From NCBI GenBank assembly GCA_016282915.1, contig JAEELW010000174.1:1-33161 (forward strand): a stretch of DNA of 33,161 bases, written 5' to 3'. Source of the DNA: Lachnospiraceae bacterium (GTDB lineage Bacteria > Bacillota > Clostridia > Lachnospirales > Lachnospiraceae). The notes beneath the pieces are model-generated. The model saw only the letters and a list, made by a program, of their open reading frames with translations. It did no database searches and was not told where the DNA came from. A program made the position numbers and the translations under genes. Below, in pieces: positions 7,748 through 15,441 of this stretch (position 1 is its first letter; the number at the start of each line of letters is the position of its first letter).

Positions 7748-9651
7748 ACGGGGCGGTTGAATGGATCGTTGTTGTCGATGACGATCTGATGAATCTGAAG
7801 CTGGCCGGCCGTATCCTGAGCGAGGACGGAATGCGGGTCACGGCGCTGGGCAGCGGGGAAGCGCTTCTGGAGCACATCCGTGAGAACGGCGAGCCGGATC
7901 TGGTGCTCCTGGATCTTCTCATGCCCGGAATGGACGGTTTCGAAACCTACCGCCGGCTCAGGGAACTGGAAAAGGAAAAGTCCCTGGCGGAAGTGCCGGT
8001 CGTGTTCCTTACGGCAGACGACAATAAAGATACGGAAGCGGCAGGCCTGTCCATGGGAGCGCTGGATTTTATCCGTAAACCTCTGGTGCCCGGCGTGCTG
8101 CAGAAGAGGATACGGAACATCCTGAACAATCCCATGCGCGCACGGCAGGAAAAGCCGGCCGATGAGCAGCGGAAGCATATCTGTAAGGAATCGACCATCG
8201 AAGATCTGCGGCGGATCAGCGATATGCTGGATGAACGAAATATCGGCTCCCACGCCCTCTGGCTGGAGCGCGAAGAGTTTACCGGTGTATACCGTTATAT
8301 GATGCGCTATATCCAGCGTTATCATGAAAAGGCGTATAAGCTGCTCTTTACCGTTTCGCCCGCCGAGGAGAGCGGAGAGGGTCTGAACCTGGAGGAAGCC
8401 AGCGACCGCCTGGGAGGCGTGCTGATGCGTTCGCTGCGCAACAGTGATATCATGATGCAGTGCGCGGCAAACCAGTTCTTCCTTCTGCTTCCCATGGTTG
8501 CGGAACGCGATATCCACAAGGTCATCGAAAGGATCATGGATTCGTGGCGGCGTACGGAATATTTTGAAAAGACCGATGTCAGCTGCGTGGAGGAGCTGAT
8601 CTATTCCAACGGCACTGCCGGCTGGAGGCACGGAGAGGAATATGAACCCTGGATCGTCGTGGTGGATGATGATCTGAAAAATATGAAGCTGGCAGGCCGT
8701 ATCCTGAGCGAAAACGGGATGCGCGTTACGGCGCTGAACGGAGGGCAGGCCCTGCTGGATCTGGTCGCGGACGGTAAGCGGCCGGATCTGATCCTTCTGG
8801 ATATCCTCATGCCGGGGATGGACGGCTTTGAGACCCTGCGGCAGATGCGGGGGCTGGAACACGCCGGAGACAGTCTTCCGGTGATCTTCCTTACGGCCAA
8901 CGACGACGAGGAAACGGAAAAAACAGGCCTGGCACTGGGGGCGCTGGATTTCATCCACAAGCCTTTCCGGCCGGAGCTGCTGCTGCTCAGGGTGCGTCAT
9001 ACCCTGGAACTGGTGATCCTGCAGCAGCATATGACGGCAGAGGTGATACGGAAGACCAACGAGAGCGAGGATCTGTTCCTGCAGGTGATGCGTTCGGTCG
9101 CCGGCGCGGTGGACGCCAAGGACAGTTTTTCGAAGGGACATTCGCAGAGGGTTGCCGGATACGCCCGCGAGATCGCCGCACGTTACGGCTATTCGGAAAA
9201 GAGGCAGAACGACATCTATATGGCCGGACTGCTTCATGATGTGGGAAATATCGGCATACCGGAGCGTCTGATCAACAAACCCTCGAAGCTTACGGAGGAA
9301 GAATTTGCGGTGATCCGGAAGCACCCGGCGAAAGGCGCCGCGATCCTGGAGAATATCCGGAACATGCCGGTACTGGCGCAGGCGGCCCGCTGGCACCATG
9401 AACGCTTCAGCGGGGGTGGTTATCCCGACGGACTGGCAGGCGCCGAGATCCCCGAAGAGGCGAGGATCCTTGCCGTAGCCGACGCCTATGATGCGATGAG
9501 CAGTCCCCGCAGCTACCGGAAGGCAATGGCTCAGGAGCAGGTGCGTGCCGAGATCGAAGGCGGCAGGGGATCGCAGTTCGATCCCATCTTTGCCGATATC
9601 ATGCTCAAGATGATCGATGAAGACCTTGATTATGAAATGAGGGAAAGCTGA
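7744..9651 (+). CDS. REC / degenerate GGDEF / REC / HD-GYP response regulator (putative c-di-GMP phosphodiesterase)
   Basis: 635 residues. Receiver 1 has Asp57 (VLLDLLMPGMDG). A middle region (about 155-290) keeps the outline of a GGDEF domain, but the signature is AANQF at 241-245, so it should not make c-di-GMP. Receiver 2 has Asp353 (ILLDILMPGMDG). The HD-GYP domain (about 435-630) has His498-Asp499 (LLHDVGNIGIPE, with Asn where Lys is common) and an intact GGGYP ending at Pro561, so hydrolysis of c-di-GMP is likely. The two receivers are strikingly alike and probably arose by duplication. The start ATG overlaps the kinase stop by four bases. The likely flow is sensor kinase to receivers to HD-GYP, lowering c-di-GMP. 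Confidence 0.92.
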   Translation: MNGAVEWIVVVDDDLMNLKLAGRILSEDGMRVTALGSGEALLEHIRENGEPDLVLLDLLMPGMDGFETYRRLRELEKEKSLAEVPVVFLTADDNKDTEAAGLSMGALDFIRKPLVPGVLQKRIRNILNNPMRARQEKPADEQRKHICKESTIEDLRRISDMLDERNIGSHALWLEREEFTGVYRYMMRYIQRYHEKAYKLLFTVSPAEESGEGLNLEEASDRLGGVLMRSLRNSDIMMQCAANQFFLLLPMVAERDIHKVIERIMDSWRRTEYFEKTDVSCVEELIYSNGTAGWRHGEEYEPWIVVVDDDLKNMKLAGRILSENGMRVTALNGGQALLDLVADGKRPDLILLDILMPGMDGFETLRQMRGLEHAGDSLPVIFLTANDDEETEKTGLALGALDFIHKPFRPELLLLRVRHTLELVILQQHMTAEVIRKTNESEDLFLQVMRSVAGAVDAKDSFSKGHSQRVAGYAREIAARYGYSEKRQNDIYMAGLLHDVGNIGIPERLINKPSKLTEEEFAVIRKHPAKGAAILENIRNMPVLAQAARWHHERFSGGGYPDGLAGAEIPEEARILAVADAYDAMSSPRSYRKAMAQEQVRAEIEGGRGSQFDPIFADIMLKMIDEDLDYEMRES

Positions 9652-10079
9652 TGAAGATCAAAAAGAGAAAAGCGATGCTGATCGGTCTGGCAGCGACAAC
9701 GCTGTTCAGCGCACAGGGCTGCGGTCCGAATATCCACGGCTGCGTCTACGGTCCCCCTAACCGGGTGGAGGATAACCAGCTGGAGGATGTCTACGGCCCG
9801 CCGGTGATCGATGAGCAGGATAATGCGGAATCCGGCGTCTACGGTCCCCCGGTAATTTATGAGGAGGACAACCAGCTGGAGGACGTCTACGGTCCGCCGA
9901 TCGACGATATCGGTCCCGAGGAGAACGAGAATGAGCGGGTCTACGGTCCGCCGACGGACTATGATGAGGAAGAGGATGACAGCGTCAGTGATAATGCTGT
10001 TTCCGCAAATGAGGCGGAAGTTACGCCTGCGATCAATATTGAGCCGCCCGTATACGGACCGGCTGAAGATTATGAATAA
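9651..10079 (+). CDS. Small acidic putative lipoprotein with six VYGP motifs
   Basis: 142 residues. A basic N-terminus (MKIKKRKAM) and hydrophobic stretch end at Cys24 in SAQGC, an imperfect lipobox (Ala and Gln at -3 and -2), so lipid anchoring is likely but not certain. The rest is acidic and of low complexity, with five VYGPP and one final VYGPA, separated by Asp/Glu/Asn-rich stretches of unequal length. The start overlaps the stop of the HD-GYP gene by one base and porG follows 12 bases after its stop. No family is recognised; an exposed, unfolded spacer or binding tail is a guess. A related YAGP motif occurs in the repeats at the right end of the window. Confidence 0.75.
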   Translation: MKIKKRKAMLIGLAATTLFSAQGCGPNIHGCVYGPPNRVEDNQLEDVYGPPVIDEQDNAESGVYGPPVIYEEDNQLEDVYGPPIDDIGPEENENERVYGPPTDYDEEEDDSVSDNAVSANEAEVTPAINIEPPVYGPAEDYE

Positions 10080-10091
10080 GAGGAGAAGGTG

Positions 10092-10667
10092 ATGGATAAG
10101 ATGATCGAGATCCGCTGGCACGGCCGCGGAGGCCAGGGCGCCAAGACCGCCAGTCAGCTCCTGGCGGATGCTGCCTTTATGGCAGGAAAATTTGTACAGA
10201 GTTTTCCGGAGTACGGACCGGAGCGGAGCGGTGCGCCCATTACGGCGTACAACCGCATTTCCGATGAGCGCTGCTGCGTTCATTCGAACATTTACGAACC
10301 GGATTATGTGGCGGTAGTGGACGAGACGCTTCTGGAAAGCGTGGATGTGTGTGCGGGACTGAAGGAAAACGGCGCCGTGATCATCAACTCGGCGAAGGAT
10401 CCGGAAGAGTACAGGGAGCTGCTCCGCGGCTATAAGGGCCGCGTATGCACCATCGATGCGAGAGAGATCTCCCTGCGCAATCTGGGAGCTTATTTCCCGA
10501 ACACGCCCATGCTGGCGGCCGTGGTGGCCGTGAGCGCCTGCGTGGACCGGGAGCAGTTCCTTCAGGATATGGAAGGTTCGTACCGGCATAAATTTGCAAA
10601 AAAGCCCCAGGTGGTGGAGGGAAACCTGAAATGCCTCCGCGAGGCCATGGACGAGGTGAAAGGATAA
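10092..10667 (+). CDS. porG: Pyruvate:ferredoxin oxidoreductase (2-oxoacid oxidoreductase) gamma subunit
   Basis: 191 residues. The N-terminal WHGRGGQGAKTASQLLADAA is the hallmark of the gamma subunit, followed by FVQSFPEYGPERSGAPITAY. In four-subunit enzymes it forms part of the CoA-binding/assembly core. It acts in the cytosol in the oxidative decarboxylation of pyruvate to acetyl-CoA, CO2 and reduced ferredoxin, or the reverse. ATG 10092 is chosen because GAGGAG (10080-10085) is six bases before it; a GTG at 10089 is too close. Gene order gamma-delta-alpha-beta is the classic por order. Closely related 2-ketoisovalerate enzymes cannot be fully excluded. Confidence 0.92.
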   Translation: MDKMIEIRWHGRGGQGAKTASQLLADAAFMAGKFVQSFPEYGPERSGAPITAYNRISDERCCVHSNIYEPDYVAVVDETLLESVDVCAGLKENGAVIINSAKDPEEYRELLRGYKGRVCTIDAREISLRNLGAYFPNTPMLAAVVAVSACVDREQFLQDMEGSYRHKFAKKPQVVEGNLKCLREAMDEVKG

Positions 10668-10671
10668 TAAA

Positions 10672-10971
10672 ATGAAAAAAGCAGCAGAGATCAACGAAAA
10701 GATCGCCTGGCAGGACATGACGACCGGCTGTGAGATTTACGAGCCCGGTACCTCCCGCCTGACGAAGACGGGTGAGTGGCGCAGCCGCACACCCCAGTGG
10801 CTTAAGGATAAGTGTAAACAGTGTGTACTGTGCGCACCTTTCTGTCCCGATGCCTCCATTCCCGTAAAGGATGGGAAGAGAGAAGATTTTGACTATGATC
10901 ATTGCAAGGGCTGCGGGATCTGCATCAATGCCTGCCCCTTTGACGCCATAGTCTGGAAGGAGGAGGCATGA
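10672..10971 (+). CDS. porD: 2-oxoacid:ferredoxin oxidoreductase delta subunit (2[4Fe-4S] ferredoxin)
   Basis: 99 residues, the normal length of the delta subunit. Two complete cluster motifs are visible: CKQCVLCAPFCP and CKGCGICINACP, each CxxCxxCxxxCP, binding two [4Fe-4S] clusters that pass electrons from the beta subunit to external ferredoxin. The N-terminal GCEIYEPGTSRLTKTGEWR is typical of PorD. It starts five bases after porG and overlaps porA by four bases, so the subunits are translated together. Confidence 0.93.
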   Translation: MKKAAEINEKIAWQDMTTGCEIYEPGTSRLTKTGEWRSRTPQWLKDKCKQCVLCAPFCPDASIPVKDGKREDFDYDHCKGCGICINACPFDAIVWKEEA

Positions 10972-12152
10972 GCATAAGAGAGAGACTTTCCGGTAACGAG
11001 GCGATCGCTACGGCCATGCGCCAGATCAATCCGGATGTATTTGCGATGTTTCCGATCACTCCTTCTACAGAGATCCCCCAGTACTATGCACAGTATGTGG
11101 CGGACGGAAGGGTCGATACGGAATTCATTACCGTGGAAAGCGAGCATTCCTCTCTTTCCGCATGTCTGGGTGCGGAAGCGGCCGGAGTAAGAGCGGTTAC
11201 CGCTACTTCCTCCGCAGGTCTGTCATTCATGAATGAGGTGCTGTATGTGGCGGCTTCCTCGCGTCTGCCGGTCGTGCTGGCGGTTGCCTGCCGCGCGCTT
11301 ACCGGACCCATCAATATCAACCATGATTACTCGGATTCCATGGCTGAGCGCGACAGCGGTTTCATCCAGATCTACGCCGAGAATAATCAGGAAGTATATG
11401 ATAATTATCTGCAGGCTCACAGGATCGCGGAGCATCCCGACGTGCGTCTGCCGCTCATGATCTGTGAGGACGGTTTCATCACTTCCCACGCGATCGAGAA
11501 TATCGAACTGGAAGAGGACGAGGCCGTAAAGAAATTCGTGGGCGAATATCATCCCGAGAACTACCTGTTAAAAAAGGAAAATCCCCTGGCTGTGGGCCCT
11601 TACGGTGTGTCGAATTATTATATGGAAGCACGTGTTGCCCAGGCACAGGCCATGAAGAATGCGAAAAAAGTCATTCTTGAGGTTGCTGCCGATTTCGAAA
11701 AGACCTTCGGCCGCAGCTACAGCTTTTTTGAGGCATATAAAATGGAGGATGCCGAGATCGCCATGGTGATCATGGGCTCCAGCGCCGGTACCGCAAAGGC
11801 GGCAGTTGATCAGCTGCGTGCGGAAGGTGTAAAAGCCGGACTCATCAAGATCCGTGTATTCCGGCCTTTCCCCGGAGAGGAACTGGCTGCAGTGCTTAAG
11901 GGCGTAAAGGCAGTGGCGGTCATGGATAAGAGCGAAGGCTTCTCTGCCTGTGGCGGACCTCTCTTTGCGGAGACAGCAGGTGCCTGCATCAATATGCCGG
12001 ACCGCCCGCTGATGGTGGATATCGTCTTCGGTCTGGGCGGCCGTGACTTTACGGTAGATGCAGCGCTCAGCGTCTATGACAGACTGAAGAACATTGCGGC
12101 TACCGGCGAGGCCGGCGAGCTCTACACCCACATGGGACAGAGGGAGAGGTAA
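10968..12152 (+). CDS. porA: Pyruvate:ferredoxin oxidoreductase alpha subunit
   Basis: 394 residues, the expected length. The start (SGNEAIATAMRQINPDVFAM) and FPITPSTEIPQYY match the pyrimidine-binding domain I of PorA, and the loop with TSSAGLSFMNEVLY is the conserved helix near the thiamine site. DGFITSH and the later MGSSAGTAK, with the C-terminal RVFRPFPGEEL, belong to domain II, which contributes to CoA and substrate binding. ATG overlaps the porD stop (ATGA). It forms the catalytic core with PorB. Confidence 0.94.
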   Translation: MSIRERLSGNEAIATAMRQINPDVFAMFPITPSTEIPQYYAQYVADGRVDTEFITVESEHSSLSACLGAEAAGVRAVTATSSAGLSFMNEVLYVAASSRLPVVLAVACRALTGPININHDYSDSMAERDSGFIQIYAENNQEVYDNYLQAHRIAEHPDVRLPLMICEDGFITSHAIENIELEEDEAVKKFVGEYHPENYLLKKENPLAVGPYGVSNYYMEARVAQAQAMKNAKKVILEVAADFEKTFGRSYSFFEAYKMEDAEIAMVIMGSSAGTAKAAVDQLRAEGVKAGLIKIRVFRPFPGEELAAVLKGVKAVAVMDKSEGFSACGGPLFAETAGACINMPDRPLMVDIVFGLGGRDFTVDAALSVYDRLKNIAATGEAGELYTHMGQRER

Positions 12153-12158
12153 AAAAAG

Positions 12159-13094
12159 ATGGCATATAATCTTAAGCAGGAAATGAACAAGCCCGAGCGT
12201 TTTCACTCGGGGCACAGGCTTTGCGCAGGCTGCGGCGCGGGTATCGTCTGCCGTGCCATGATGCGTGCGGTGGAGCCTGAGGATCAGGCGGTGATCTGCA
12301 ATGCGACAGGCTGCCTGGAGGTTTCTTCCTTCCAGTATCCCTATACCGCATGGGAAGATTCCTATATCCATACCGCATTTGAAAATGCTTCCGCCACTGC
12401 CAGCGGCGTAGAGGCAGCATATAAAGTGCTGAAGAAAAAGGGAAAGATCGAAGAGGACAGGAATATCAAGATCCTGGCCATCGGCGGCGACGGCGGTACC
12501 TATGACATCGGCTTCCAGTCTTTATCCGGGGCGCTGGAGCGCGGCCACGATTTCACCTATTTCTGTTACGATAACAACGCGTATATGAATACGGGTACCC
12601 AGCGTTCCTCCGCAACGCCCCGTTTCGCATCCGCGACCACCACTCCCTCCGGCGTGGAGAGCGTAGGTAAGAAGCAGAATCAGAAGGATCTGACGCAGAT
12701 CGTGGTGATGCACGGAGCGCCTTACGTGGCGCAGACCACACTTTTCGGCAATATGAAGGACTTCCATGAAAAGGCACACAGGGCGATCTATACCGAGGGC
12801 CCTACCTTCGTAAACTGCTTAACGCCCTGCCCCAGAGGCTGGGGTTATCCCGCCGAGGATCTGCTTGCGATCTGCCGGGCAGCGATCGATACCTGCGTAT
12901 GGCCGATCTATGAAGTGGTGAACGGCGAATACCGGCTCACCTACGAGCCCAAGAAAAAGCTGCCCGTGGAGGAATTCATGAGGAAGCAGACACGTTTCAA
13001 GCACTGCTTTGCAAAAGGAAACGAGTGGACCATTGAGGCGGCACAGGAGTATGTCGACAGGAAGTGGGAAGAGCTGCTGGCAAAATGCAAGTAA
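12159..13094 (+). CDS. porB: Pyruvate:ferredoxin oxidoreductase beta subunit (thiamine-diphosphate binding)
   Basis: 311 residues. It carries cluster-ligand cysteines in CAGCGAG and further ones such as CNATGCLEV, and the thiamine-diphosphate motif GDGGTYDIG with the downstream FCYDNNAYMNTGTQRS that places Asn ligands for Mg2+. These are diagnostic for the beta subunit, where pyruvate is decarboxylated and electrons leave through a [4Fe-4S] cluster. It starts six bases after porA behind a purine-rich ribosome site (AGAGGGAGAGG). Confidence 0.94.
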   Translation: MAYNLKQEMNKPERFHSGHRLCAGCGAGIVCRAMMRAVEPEDQAVICNATGCLEVSSFQYPYTAWEDSYIHTAFENASATASGVEAAYKVLKKKGKIEEDRNIKILAIGGDGGTYDIGFQSLSGALERGHDFTYFCYDNNAYMNTGTQRSSATPRFASATTTPSGVESVGKKQNQKDLTQIVVMHGAPYVAQTTLFGNMKDFHEKAHRAIYTEGPTFVNCLTPCPRGWGYPAEDLLAICRAAIDTCVWPIYEVVNGEYRLTYEPKKKLPVEEFMRKQTRFKHCFAKGNEWTIEAAQEYVDRKWEELLAKCK

Positions 13095-13176
13095 GGACGT
13101 TGTTTTCGGAAGGATGTAAGGGCTGACGGCAAAGCTCTGTAAGCAAAGATCAAAGGATCATAAGGGGGTATGCATT

Positions 13177-14082
13177 ATGGCTGATGAATTGTTTTCCAAT
13201 AAACACATCATTTCCTGGTTACAGTATTTTTCCGATAATACGGATATCGATCTGGAGCATGTGAAGCTCCTTGATATCACCAAAAAGAATAAGAGCCTGA
13301 TACCCGCGGTGGAAGCACACCGCTGCGTGCTGGTATTTACCGAGGCCGGAAACATGGACATCTTTTATAAGATGTGGGAAGTGGGCCTGGGTGACTGCGA
13401 GGTCATATACAATGAGGGATCCGAGCCCGCAGGCCCGATCAAGAGGGATAAGGTTTCGGCAATGATCGACCGCGGCATCAATGCCAGCGCAGGCATGATC
13501 GTGCTCAATCCCAATGCCAGATCCACCGTTAAGTTCGGTATGGATAATAAGCTCTTCGCCTCGGGCTCCGTTAAATATGTGGGCAGTGAGATACGTTCCG
13601 TGCTGCTTTCCCGCATGCAGATCGATGAGCATAAGAATCTCTGCGTGATCAGCGGCGAGAGCATTGCGGTGGAAGCTGCCATGATGTGTACCGAAGGTAC
13701 GGTCATAGCTGTCGAGTACAAGAGCCAGGACCGTGAGACCATGGAGGAGAACGTAAACCAGTTTGGTCTGCGAAACGTGACCATAGTGGATCATGTGGGT
13801 GAGGATACCTTCACCGGGCTTCCGGTTCCCGACACCACCATGCTGGTAGCCAGCGCGAGCCTTGAACACGAGCTGGAATATCTTACCGGACTCAATCCTG
13901 CCATGGATTTCGTGATCTACACGCTGGACTTTAAGGTTGCGGCAAATATCAAGGATATACTGGCAAATTACGGCTTAAACGATGTGAACATCATCCGGAT
14001 CGCCGTCTCGAGGCTGAAATCGAATAATGTATTCGAGGACCAGCCGGCACCCTGGATCATCACGGCGAGGGCCGGGGCATGA
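13177..14082 (+). CDS. CbiE/CbiT-like methyltransferase-fold protein of unknown substrate
   Basis: 301 residues. Residues about 150-260 follow the precorrin decarboxylase/methylase CbiT pattern: a strand and loop (CVISGESIAVEAAMM), an acidic end of strand 2 (VIAVEYK), and FGLRNVTIVDHVGED. The preceding part (about 70-148) recalls the second lobe of CbiE. The SAM-binding glycine loop is degenerate: SGESI at 159-163 replaces a GxGxG-like motif, so methyl transfer is uncertain. No cobalamin gene is nearby, and the position 82 bases after porB suggests a role linked to the oxidoreductase. GGGGG at 13164-13168 is eight bases before the start. Family resemblance is judged by eye. Confidence 0.6.
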   Translation: MADELFSNKHIISWLQYFSDNTDIDLEHVKLLDITKKNKSLIPAVEAHRCVLVFTEAGNMDIFYKMWEVGLGDCEVIYNEGSEPAGPIKRDKVSAMIDRGINASAGMIVLNPNARSTVKFGMDNKLFASGSVKYVGSEIRSVLLSRMQIDEHKNLCVISGESIAVEAAMMCTEGTVIAVEYKSQDRETMEENVNQFGLRNVTIVDHVGEDTFTGLPVPDTTMLVASASLEHELEYLTGLNPAMDFVIYTLDFKVAANIKDILANYGLNDVNIIRIAVSRLKSNNVFEDQPAPWIITARAGA

Positions 14083-14972
14083 TCGACGGCAGCACGGCCG
14101 GAGGAACGGGCCGGAGAAGACTGCTGATAACGCTCATCCTGCTCTGCGCAGTGCTGCTGGCTGTGGCATTGATCTTTGTTCCGCGTTTTCTGAAGGCGCC
14201 GGAAGAAGAGGACCGGACGGTGGAAAGCGTTACGCCGGAAGCGGAGAAAAAGCTTTCGAAGGACGAACTGGAGAAACGGGTAAAAAAGCTCGTTAAGGCA
14301 CAGACCTCCGGGGAGGCCGGGCCTCTTCTTCAGGAGCTGAAGGAGCTTTCTCCTTCGGACGGAGCAAGCTGGGAGGAGCTGCTCGCATACTGGTCGGGCA
14401 TGTCCGAAAGCGGCTTTGTGAACGTCTGCGGCGAAGATGCCGCAGATCCGCTGCCGGAGGGACTGCCGCAGGATGACAGCCTCTGTATCATTGTGCTGGG
14501 CTATCAGCTGAAAAGCGACGGGACCATGCGGGAAGAGCTGGAAAAGCGCCTGAACATGGCGCTGGCCGCAGCGAAGCAGTACCCGCAGGCCTTTGTGTGC
14601 GTGACCGGCGGACACACGGCTTCTGCCAACAGTTCCGCCAGTGAAGGCGGCGTCATGGCTTCCTGGCTCCTGAGTCACGGGATCGCCGAAGAGCGCATCA
14701 TCAGCGAGACCGAATCCCGTACCACCGTGGAAAATGCGGTCTTCTGCCAGCGGATCTTCCGTGAACGATACCCGCAGATCCGTGCGGTGGCCATTGTTAC
14801 CAGCGATTATCACATAAAGCTCGGCAGCCTGCTCTTTAACAGCCGCTTTATCCTTCAGGAAAAGAACAGCCCCCGGGTGGTGGCAAACGCAGCCAACCGT
14901 ACCGGAGGGGAATATTATTTTTCGGCACAGGACGAATCCTACTGGCTTTCGGAGCTTCTGGACTATGAATGA
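14079..14972 (+). CDS. YdcF/DUF218 (ElyC/SanA-like) membrane-anchored protein
   Basis: 297 residues. One transmembrane helix at about 14-34 is followed by a Glu/Lys-rich stalk and a DUF218 domain (about 135-290): CIIVLGYQL, then VCVTGGHTA, ASEGGVMASWLLSHGI, and the ESRTTVENA and TSDYHI motifs typical of this fold. Family members affect cell-envelope integrity in Escherichia coli (ElyC, SanA), but their chemistry is unsettled. The domain should lie outside the membrane if the basic N-terminus stays inside. Its ATG overlaps the previous stop by four bases; a terminator follows four bases after its own stop, so this is the last gene of the long rightward run. Confidence 0.85.
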   Translation: MIDGSTAGGTGRRRLLITLILLCAVLLAVALIFVPRFLKAPEEEDRTVESVTPEAEKKLSKDELEKRVKKLVKAQTSGEAGPLLQELKELSPSDGASWEELLAYWSGMSESGFVNVCGEDAADPLPEGLPQDDSLCIIVLGYQLKSDGTMREELEKRLNMALAAAKQYPQAFVCVTGGHTASANSSASEGGVMASWLLSHGIAEERIISETESRTTVENAVFCQRIFRERYPQIRAVAIVTSDYHIKLGSLLFNSRFILQEKNSPRVVANAANRTGGEYYFSAQDESYWLSELLDYE

Positions 14973-14975
14973 AAG

Positions 14976-15003
14976 AACCACCGCTTTCCGCGGTGGTTTT
15001 TTT
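14976..15003 (+). terminator. Rho-independent terminator
   Basis: AACCACCGC (14976-14984) pairs perfectly with GCGGTGGTT (14990-14998) around a five-base loop, and thymines run on to 15003. It ends the operon that stops at 14972 and lies between that gene and the convergent GGDEF remnant. Confidence 0.93.
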
Positions 15004-15256
15004 AAGAGGAGCTCTTCCCGGCTTTCATCTCTTTCTTCATGTTGTACATTTCCGTATCGGCCTGCCGGAAGGTGTCTTCCACGTCTTTGTCCCTGCCCGG
15101 CGTGAAGCGCGCGATGCCGATCGCTGCAGAGACCCTTTCCCAGGGCTTGAGGGAACTGTCCCCGCACAGGGCTTCCGTTTCCTTCAGGAAGCGTTCGCGC
15201 AGCTCCTTCACATGCAGCAGGTCGCGCTTACCATGCAAGATGCATTGCCTGTGCAT
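15002..15256 (-). pseudogene. C-terminal remnant of a GGDEF-domain gene
   Basis: The 84-codon open frame ends with VSAAIGIARFTPG and FRQADTEMYNMKKEMK, the usual last strand and helix of a GGDEF domain (compare ISVGIA and ADDSMYEEKQ in the gene at 65-1978). The catalytic half is missing: before residue 20 nothing resembles GGDEF, and the frame upstream is unlike the family. No ribosome site precedes the ATG. It is most likely the tail of a decayed gene next to the insertion point of the T7SS locus. A truncated but expressed protein cannot be excluded. Confidence 0.6.
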
Positions 15257-15370
15257 ATGGCCGGGAATTGAGGGAAGAGAAACGGAGGAAGGAGCGGCTT
15301 CGGCAGAAAAGGGGAGAGGTATATATAGCTAAAATACACAACGCAGGGAGTGAGCAGGGGCATTTTTTTG

Positions 15371-15399
15371 TTGAATATTACAAAAAATCATAGTATAAT
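15371..15399 (+). promoter_or_regulatory. Sigma-A promoter of the T7SS core operon
   Basis: TTGAAT (15371-15376), a 17-base spacer and a perfect TATAAT (15394-15399), 43 bases before the start codon, in an AT-rich patch. The rest of the 185-base gap (15257-15441) holds no gene that I can support. Confidence 0.75.
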
Positions 15400-15441
15400 A
15401 ACATTCGTCTGATAAATAAGGGATATAGGAGAACAGAGGTA

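Noticed and set aside
6296-9399. Long minus-strand open frames opposite the kinase and HD-GYP genes (464 and 576 codons)
   Set aside because: They mirror clear receiver, kinase and HD-GYP coding sequence, show no domain, and arise from codon bias in G+C-rich genes.
13177-14082. Cobalamin biosynthesis gene cbiT
   Set aside because: No cobalamin genes lie nearby and the SAM loop is altered, so naming it cbiT would overstate the evidence.
15039-15332. Plus-strand small open frames over the GGDEF remnant
   Set aside because: No domain or ribosome site; they are opposite to a recognisable GGDEF tail.
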